From positions 19,687,227 through 19,751,226 of the forward strand of contig NC_080056.1 in assembly GCF_026212465.1 (NCBI RefSeq): a stretch of 64,000 nucleotides of DNA, written 5' to 3'. The translations under genes were made by a program, and so were the position numbers. How positions within the stretch are numbered: position 1 is the stretch's first letter; every line of letters begins with the position of its first letter. The stretch comes from Amaranthus tricolor. Its lineage: Eukaryota > Streptophyta > Magnoliopsida > Caryophyllales > Amaranthaceae. The notes below the pieces were generated by a model, which was not told the origin of the DNA, did not search any database, and saw nothing but the letters and a program-made list of their open reading frames with translations. Below, in pieces: positions 57,560-64,000 of the stretch.

Positions 57560-58705
57560 TTCCTTATATATTGCTTTTTTACAACATATTTCCAAGTTTA
57601 CGTGGGTCAGAAAAATATTTCCCACACTACTGTGCACGTGGCATTGATGTTTTTTTTAAACTGCCCCACAAAACCGCCACCTGTAGTAGCGGTTTGATAC
57701 AAAGTATAAATCACCACCTGAAGCAGCGGTTTATGGGAGTTTTAACTTTTCTTTAAAATAAGGAAACCGCTATTTAAAGTGGCAGTTTGGTCTGAGGATA
57801 ATCTTTTGTCAACTGTGTTAAAATAAGGATCCATGCTTATCTTTATGTGGTTGTTTTTTAAATTATACTCTTTTATGTGTGGAGTTTTTTTTGTTAGTAC
57901 TTAATTCCTTGCCGCCGTTCCGAGTTAACTCGACCGAGTTTTGACACCATGCTCTTGTTACCGCATCATCGTCTCATTACCGCGATCACGACGATTGCAA
58001 CATGTTTACACTTGACTTTGGTAGCAAACTAATTTCTAATAGTAAACACTAAAAATAGTAAAAGCAACATTGAAACAAGATTTAGTAAATGAGAAATATT
58101 ACCAGTGAATGGCTCACAAGTGAGATTCTTGATGGTATTGAGAAGGTGGGTATTAGGACCCTGAATTGCCCCCCTTCTATCATTTCTATAACAAGGAACC
58201 AAGACTGCAAAGCTATCATCAGTCTCATCATCACTCAAGAATTCAGGCCCATGAGGCTTCAACCACCCAATAGACCAATCAGAAGTTCCATGCAAGTGAA
58301 GGTACCTTGATTAAGGAAATAATTGTAATAAAGTAGATTAAATTAGTTGAATGATTGATCTTGTGAACAGAGAAGGGATTGAGTGAAAGAAACTTTTTTT
58401 TTTAGATTTCCAGCCGAGAGAGAAGAGCAAAGAAGGAATACGAAGCAAATGAAAGACGGTACAAACTGCTGTGTTTTTAATGCCCCGAAAATAACCGTCA
58501 CTTGAGGTGGCGGTTTCCTATAGCATTATTTTTCTATAAAATTAAAACCCTATTAATGTAAAACACTTTTTCAAATGAGGGTTTGATTTAATTTTCAAAT
58601 AAAACCGGTTTGTGAAGGGGCAGTTTATTAAAACAAGGAAAAAAGAAAATATTTTTAGTGCTGTCCTACGTGGAAAGTATTTAGGAAAATAATTTCCTGA
58701 ACAAC
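57560..58705. mobile_element. Probable TIR element with CCGCCACCT palindromes and a possible captured exon
   Basis: Left and right parts share AAACTGCCCC-N-ACAAAACC and short inverted motifs of the type AACCGCCACCTGAAGCAGCGGTTT/AAACCGCCACCTCAAGTGACGGTT (57660-57795 and 58490-58625). ACGTGG...AAAATATTT lies further out on both sides, inverted. Ends and target duplication were not resolved. Between them 57800-58440 is of different composition and includes a minus-strand exon-like segment. Confidence 0.45.
58103..58300 (-). pseudogene. Captured exon-like fragment, protein unknown
   Basis: On the minus strand a block bounded by splice-like AAG and GTAATATTT reads LHLHGTSDWSIGWLKPHG, PEFLSDDETDDSFAVLVPCY and ending NLTCEPFTG. 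The codon use and composition look like a real plant protein exon, in contrast to its AT-rich surroundings, but I do not recognise the family. No upstream or downstream exons were found. Confidence 0.4.
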
Positions 58706-58964
58706 GTAAAGTTGAAAATATTTAGAGAAAATTATAATAAACTACCTATTTTATACCCCTGTTTGCAAAAAACTACCTTATTTAAATTGTTTTGCAAAAA
58801 AACTACCTTATATAATACATTTTTTTGCAAAACACTACCTTATAACGGTTTTTACCGTTTGACCATTTAACTTAACGTTGACTGTCACGTGACAGTCACG
58901 TGACCTTATAAACATTTGCTTCTTCTTCATTTCACCCTGTTTTGAATCTGTTGATGCTCCTTCT

Positions 58965-61900
58965 TCAATCGGAGAATTGCATGGCCATTCCGGAATTGGC
59001 CGGCTTCTGTTACTCTACACCCGTGCATTGTGCGGTCTTGTAGACCAAAATAATGGAATTGGAGTAGCAAATGCTAGAGTTGTCTATTTTAACAACAGAA
59101 TTTTAGCAATGTCCGAAGATGATTTACCATATCAAATTAGAGTTACTCCTTCTGGGGATGTGCAAACTGTAGAGAGATACTCCTTTAATGGAGAATTGAA
59201 TTCTACAATGATAGCTCATCCCAAAGTTGATCCAGTTTCCGGTCAAATGTTTGCTTTGAGTTATGATGTAGTTAAGAAACCTTATTTAAAATACTTTTAT
59301 TTTAACCCAGATGGACTAAATCCCCAGACGTTGAAATTGATTTTGAAGCACCAACAATGATGCATGATTTCGCAATCACCGAGAATTTTATATACGCAGC
59401 AATAAAAAAAAATCATTAATTGCTGCGGTTTTAAGGTGTGACCGCAGCAAATATTCAGTAGCACAATTAATTGCTGCGGTTATACTATGACTCGCAGCAA
59501 ATAAGTGCATATTAAACTAAAAATAAATAAATAAATAAAATATAAGTATTATTTGCTGCGGTTATTGAATGACCGCAGCAAATAAGTATTTTAAAAAAAA
59601 TAAAAATAAAAAATAAAAAATGTGAAAAAAAAAATTATTATGGCAGACAGACCCTTCTCCGCGGCACGCGTAAATCTCCGTGGCTCGCGGAGTGCTACCT
59701 GACCCAGCAAAAATTTTTTTTTTTTTAAATGTTATTTGCTGCGGGCTTCTTTTAACTGCAACAAATAATGGTTATTTACTGCGGTTTTTTATAAAGCCCG
59801 CAGCAAATAGTTGGTTCAAAAAATATAAAAAACGTGTTTTGACGTTCAATTGCTTAAAACCCTAAAATAACTTTCTTCAAAAACCCACGAGGTCGAATGT
59901 CTTCTTCTTCAAACTCTTCAATTTCAGAAAATTTCTTCAAAAACTCACGAAAAATCTCTTCAAGTTTTTCAAATCATATGACTCTTCTGTGTTTTCTCTT
60001 CATTTTGTTCATCATCTTCCAAACCCAACGACTTTATTTAAGTTGTTCAAGCTCCTGTGTTGTTGAGATTTGTTACTTCAATAACCACCCATTGCACGAA
60101 TTTCCTACTCCATCTTTATTTAAGTTCTTCAACTCACCATTGTTGTTTTTCCTTCAAAAGCCACGAAATTAGGGCTAGTCTTGTTCTTTTTCAAGTCATT
60201 GTGTTTTAATAAGGATTTAGTCTTTTTTTATACTAATTTTGATTTTGTTTTTCATTGTAGGTTACATAATCTTATTGTAGAAACAAAATTATCATATCTC
60301 ATTACCAAGGTATGTATTTTATATTTGAATGTGAATAATTTACTTATGTATGTACTTGTATATTTGAATGTGAATAATTTTAATTAATTAGGATTTTTAG
60401 GGTAGATTGAATGTGAATAATTTAATTATGTATATTAGTAGTTGTATATTTGAATGTGAATAATTACTTATGTATGTGGTATCAATGGTTCAATGGGTAG
60501 TTGTTCTTGTAAACGACATCATGTAAGATTATAATCATGTAATTTAATTATATTTGCTAGTATTAAACCTACTTTGCTTTATAATCTGTGCGAAGAAATT
60601 CGGAAGTAGGATAGTGGCTTTTGTTTATCGAAAATCGGCTAAGAAATGGAAGAGATTTAAAGAACCTCAGAATGAAATGAGATTTATATACATTACTTAT
60701 AAAATACAAGAAGATATCTTTTAGCTAATGAACAATTCTTTTAGCTTCAATCAGGTTCAAAAGGTTTGTTGCTTTTGTGTGATTATTTTTATGTTTATAA
60801 AGATTTAAGATTGAACGCGCGATGTTTGTGAATGATCAAGTTCCTTAGTGATTGATTGTTGATAATTAATGTATTATTCATTTTCTATTTTTAGGATTAA
60901 GTTGGAATTCTAATGTACGTACTTCTAGGATGTTAATTAATTATGTTTTTGGATGAGTTTAATGCTTATTTGTGTTTCGTTGGATTTACAGATTGATAGT
61001 TTGCCATGTCGATGTTTATTCGAAGGACAAAAATTCTGAACTCGTCGAATCCACTATTCACATTCGCAAGCTGCTTTCTATATGAAACATGTAGGATTAT
61101 TGAATCTCAAAAGCCGAGAGCTTTTGATGTGTGACACTCTTTTTGGAGTCAAGTATTCATTAATTTTATGACTAGAGTAAGTTTAAAAGTAATTGTGTCA
61201 AGTTTAAAAGCACCTTTTAATTTATTAGGACTTTAATTTGTATAAGATGTACATATTATTATATTATATATACGATCGAGAGTTTACAAAGAGATTATTG
61301 GTGATTATTGGAGTTAATTGTTGATTATCATTGGATTAATCATTGTTTATTACATTGTACATTATTGGATTATTTAATACTATTAAACGAAAACAGCAAA
61401 AAAAAAAAGTTTAACAACTCCGCGGCACGCGTAAAACTCTACGGTACACGGAGCACCATCTGAACCAGTAAAAACAAAAAAAAAAAAAAAAAACTATTTG
61501 CTGCGGTTTTGAGGCTGACCGCAGCAAATACTCCTCTTTATTTGCTGCAGTTAACGGTTGACCGCAGCAAATAATACCCTTTTTTGCTGTGGTTTTTAAC
61601 CGCAGCATTTAAAATAGGCTATTTTCTGCTATCACTATTGCTTAGAGCCAAAACCGCAGCAAATAATGGCCAAAAAACCGCAGCAAATGAGGTTTTTTCC
61701 ACTAGTGTATGGAATGCTTGGGAAGAACCCGAATCTGATGAGGTTGTTGTAATCGGGTCTTGCATGACTCCGGCTGACTCCATTTTCAATGAATGTGATG
61801 ATAATCTTTCCAGTGTGTTGTCTGAAATCTGGTTAAACAGAAAAATCGGAGTTTCAACCTAAAGAGAAATTTTTCAAAATTCAGAGAAAATGAATTAAGA

Positions 61901-62050
61901 AGCTAGGATGGTGAATAAGAAGAAATTTGGGAGGAAAACCCAGTTTGCTTACCTCGCCATTGCTGAACCATGGCCGAAGGTTTTGGGTTTTGCCAAGGTT
62001 GATTTAATCAGTAGAGAAGCTAAGAAATTCTGTTATGGGGATTTTCGAAT
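58965..62050 (+). pseudogene. NCED (9-cis-epoxycarotenoid dioxygenase) 3'-half fragment
   Basis: The captured sequence is the C-terminal half of an NCED, the plastid enzyme that cleaves 9-cis-epoxycarotenoids to xanthoxin in abscisic acid synthesis. Part one (58965-59389) reads [66 protein letters not shown] and, after a 1-nt shift near 59322, [13 protein letters not shown]. Part two (61708-62050) reads [30 protein letters not shown] and, past two in-frame stops (near 61861 and 61893), [18 protein letters not shown]. About 65 residues between them are missing, where the CACTA element sits, including the iron-binding His before LWNAW. The intronless state cannot distinguish retro- from DNA-level capture because NCED genes normally lack introns. 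Confidence 0.9.
59390..61707. mobile_element. CACTA-type transposon, left end missing, inside the NCED fragment
   Basis: The right end, read inward on the minus strand, is CACTAGTGGAAAAAACCTC followed by TTTGCTGCGGTTTT repeats, a typical CACTA terminus with subterminal repeats. Inverted and direct copies of TTTGCTGCGG/CCGCAGCAAA fill 59400-59810 and 61495-61680, and a CTCCGCGGCACGCGTAAA motif occurs in both zones (59658 and 61420). The left CACTA terminus is absent; the NCED side joins subterminal sequence directly. Inside, 59897-60400 has short open frames (MSSSSNSSISENF) of no known family. No transposase is present. Confidence 0.7.
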
Positions 62051-62301
62051 GAAGAAGGAGCAGCAACTAATTCAAAACAGGCTGAAATGAAAAAGAAGCA
62101 AATGTTTATAAGGTCACGTGACTGTCACGTGAAAGTCAACGGTTAAGTTAAACGGTCAAACGGTAAAAACCGTTATAAGGTGGTGTTTTGCAAAGAAATG
62201 TATTATATAAGGTAGTTTTTTGCAAAAAAATTTAGATAAGGTAGTTTTTTGCAAACAGGGGTATAGAATAGGTAATTTATTATAATTTTCTCAAATATTT
62301 A

Positions 62302-64000
62302 TTGTAAAGCTATATTAGGGAAAAGGTTCAAGTTTGTCAAATCCAAGACTTAAAATGCCTATTTAAAGGCTAAAATGTTCAATTAAAGCTTTAAAAAGAC
62401 AACTTCAAAATTATGAGTTAAACAAATGGGATCTTAATGCTATGGGTACTAATGATTATGGATTGTTAATGTTGAAAATATTAAGCATAAATTGACAACC
62501 ATAGGAGAGTTTGGATTCGAAATTGTGATAACAATGATGTGAAAATTAGTTAGATGAAATTATTGCTCCTATATTGACTGTTGGAACTTGTTAAAACTAC
62601 TCAATCTGTTTCTTTGACTTTTGCATATGATTAGAGACCCTAAAACACATCTCGTTTTAAAGTTATTATTAAAAAATATCACTATCAATAACAATCTCAA
62701 AAGTCCAAATACAACATAAGGCAATCCAATATCAAACTCCAATGATAATCCAAAAACATTTCACATACAATTTTCGTAGGGTTATATCATTGGCCTACAC
62801 AAAAGAATCAAAATGACCAAAGTGCATTGAAAACAAATATCACTAATATTTGAGATAAATTGCGATTCTTCCAAATACAAGCACAATTTGTTAGCCAAAC
62901 ACAAACTTTAAAATAACAATACAAAGATAATAGCTAAACAAATATTAACTGTTTAGAAGAGTCAGCAAAAGGTTGCACACTACTAAACTGAGATCAAGAA
63001 CCACACGATGCAAGGATATATAGGCTTCCACCCCTTTCCGCAAAAGAAAAATCAAAGTTTTGTAGGTCACCTGCTCGAAGAAAAAGAACCTGAGTTAGCA
63101 ATGCATTTTGGACCGTGATAGTATACCAAATCAATGCCTGTCAAGGGGTTGCAGCTATAAATAAACAAGTATTTTTTACAAAGAGCTGCTGCTCATTAAA
63201 CCATAAATTTGTTCCCAAAAGAGAACTGATAAGTGAAACTAAACAAGACAAGAATTACTTAAGTAAGCATTGACACCATCATGCTGCAATAGTAGCTATC
63301 CACGCGAAAGGAACAAAAATACTGATCAAAAAGCCAAATATTTGGTCAAGACAAAAATGAGTATAAAACTCATGTACTCTAAGCGCGAGCATCCTATTCC
63401 TTGGGGAAAACGGAAACTTTCAACCAGAACATACAGCTAGAGGACAAGCTACAATATATGAGATACCATTTTACGAGTATATGGCAGTGCAGCATCCATT
63501 ATTCTAAAAGAAAAATGGGATAAATAGCAAAGGTATTTTCCCACAATAAATCACCTTAAACCTCCCTTATTCGATTATCTACAAACATTACACTACATAT
63601 TTCGTCCACAAGCTTCATTGGCTAGTAACTGCCACACAAAAAGACTCTTGAGAAACTACACCAATGTCCTGAATAAAGAATGTGCAACTATTCTCTTTGG
63701 ATCTTTGCGCATACAACAGATTCTCCTGAATGATGCCACAAAATAGTATTGAAGAAAAAATCAGAGTACTGAAGCACGAAGAGCAAGGTACAGCTTGTAA
63801 GTTCCAACTTCCGACTCAGGCCACCTAAGTAAAAGAAACAGTTATAATACACCTTCTCTTTAATAGCATTTCTACCCAATATAGCCAAGCTTATGAGTGC
63901 ATATTTGATACATAACCATTAGCCCAAAGCACATGCTTTCTGAAAAGGAGAAAGTATGTAGCATAAGCAATCCATCCCAGCTTCTCCCTGGGATATTATT
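62302..64000. other. Right edge, no gene recognised
   Basis: AT-rich, with no long frame on either strand (the best is 66 codons at 63688-63888, minus, unlike any family I know). The less AT-rich stretch 62990-63990 could be 3' UTR or intron of a gene lying beyond the window, but nothing in it proves this. Confidence 0.5.

Larger units (their letters stand above)
58725..62292. mobile_element. Pack-MULE carrying an NCED gene fragment, 9-bp TSD AAATATTTA
   Basis: Inverted terminal repeats of about 240 bp (58725-58967 and 62050-62292) start GAGAAAATTATAATAAA and contain three to four diverged ACTACCTTATATAA...TTTGCAAAA units and GACTGTCACGTGACAGTCACGTGACC. They are flanked by AAATATTTA at 58716-58724 and 62293-62301. 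Long TIRs plus a 9-bp duplication identify a Mutator-like element; no transposase is inside, and the space between the TIRs is host gene sequence, the definition of a Pack-MULE. A CACTA element later inserted in it. Confidence 0.9.

Noticed and set aside
57618..58655. Reading the 57.6-58.7 kb element as CACTA because CACTA occurs at both inner ends
   Set aside because: The 3-bp flanks do not match (CCA and CTG) and inverted similarity continues outside the CACTA strings.
58977..62090. A functional NCED gene
   Set aside because: The N-terminal half, an iron-ligand His and about 65 residues are missing, and stops and a frameshift are present; the sequence is enclosed by MULE TIRs.

Overview
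The window is plant nuclear DNA, almost certainly from a eudicot: it has GT-AG introns, plant-type LTR retrotransposons primed by initiator tRNA-Met, Mutator, hAT and CACTA transposons, a plant-specific plant-mobile-domain (PMD) gene and a five-exon plant HIR gene. A Retand/Tat-like element with antisense genes would suit Caryophyllales, but the family of plant is a guess.

Only one intact ordinary gene is visible: a hypersensitive-induced-response (HIR; SPFH/band-7) protein gene at 34034-40510 (+), 291 aa in five exons. Nearly everything else is mobile DNA, and many boundaries can be fixed to the base from target-site duplications (TSDs).

Layout. 1-5517: right part of a Mutator-like element (MULE) with a decayed PMD gene (+) and a decayed MULE transposase (-), flanked inside the element by two arrays of 22-bp palindromes phased at 34 bp. 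5519-7000: tandem duplication, TTA microsatellite and a LINE reverse-transcriptase relic. 8456-8920: solo LTR (TSD AGGCA). 9461-14780: very young Copia element (-), LTRs 3/832 different, TSD AAACG, but with most of the integrase core deleted. 15272-27942: 12.7-kb Tat-lineage Ty3/gypsy element (-), TSD GATGT, with a multi-exon antisense gene (+) between its pol and 3' LTR. 28222-32250: internally deleted hAT (TSD GATTCAGA) encoding only a 103-aa transposase N-terminus. 32819-33542: Tourist-like MITE. 34034-40510: HIR gene.

40946-53360 is a nested stack just downstream of HIR: a small hAT (TSD TAAGAATG) holds a Ty3/gypsy element (41400-53103), which holds both a solo LTR (44639-45940) and a second hAT (46346-50057, TSD GGTGGTAT) whose transposase is intact apart from one frameshift. 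53600-53905 is a MITE. 55.8-57.3 kb is a TIR element with repeated TTCGCTGTTA/TAACAGCGAA palindromes, split by a solo LTR (56094-56944, TSD ATAAT). 57.56-58.7 kb is a poorly bounded TIR element holding a possible captured exon. 58725-62292 is a Pack-MULE (TIRs about 240 bp, 9-bp TSD AAATATTTA) that captured the 3' half of a 9-cis-epoxycarotenoid dioxygenase (NCED) gene and was later hit by a CACTA element. No gene was recognised in 62302-64000.

The elements do not form a pathway with the HIR gene; the coherent story is one of sequential insertion, gene capture (PMD, NCED, possibly another exon) and decay. I saw no tRNA, rRNA, CRISPR or prokaryotic system.
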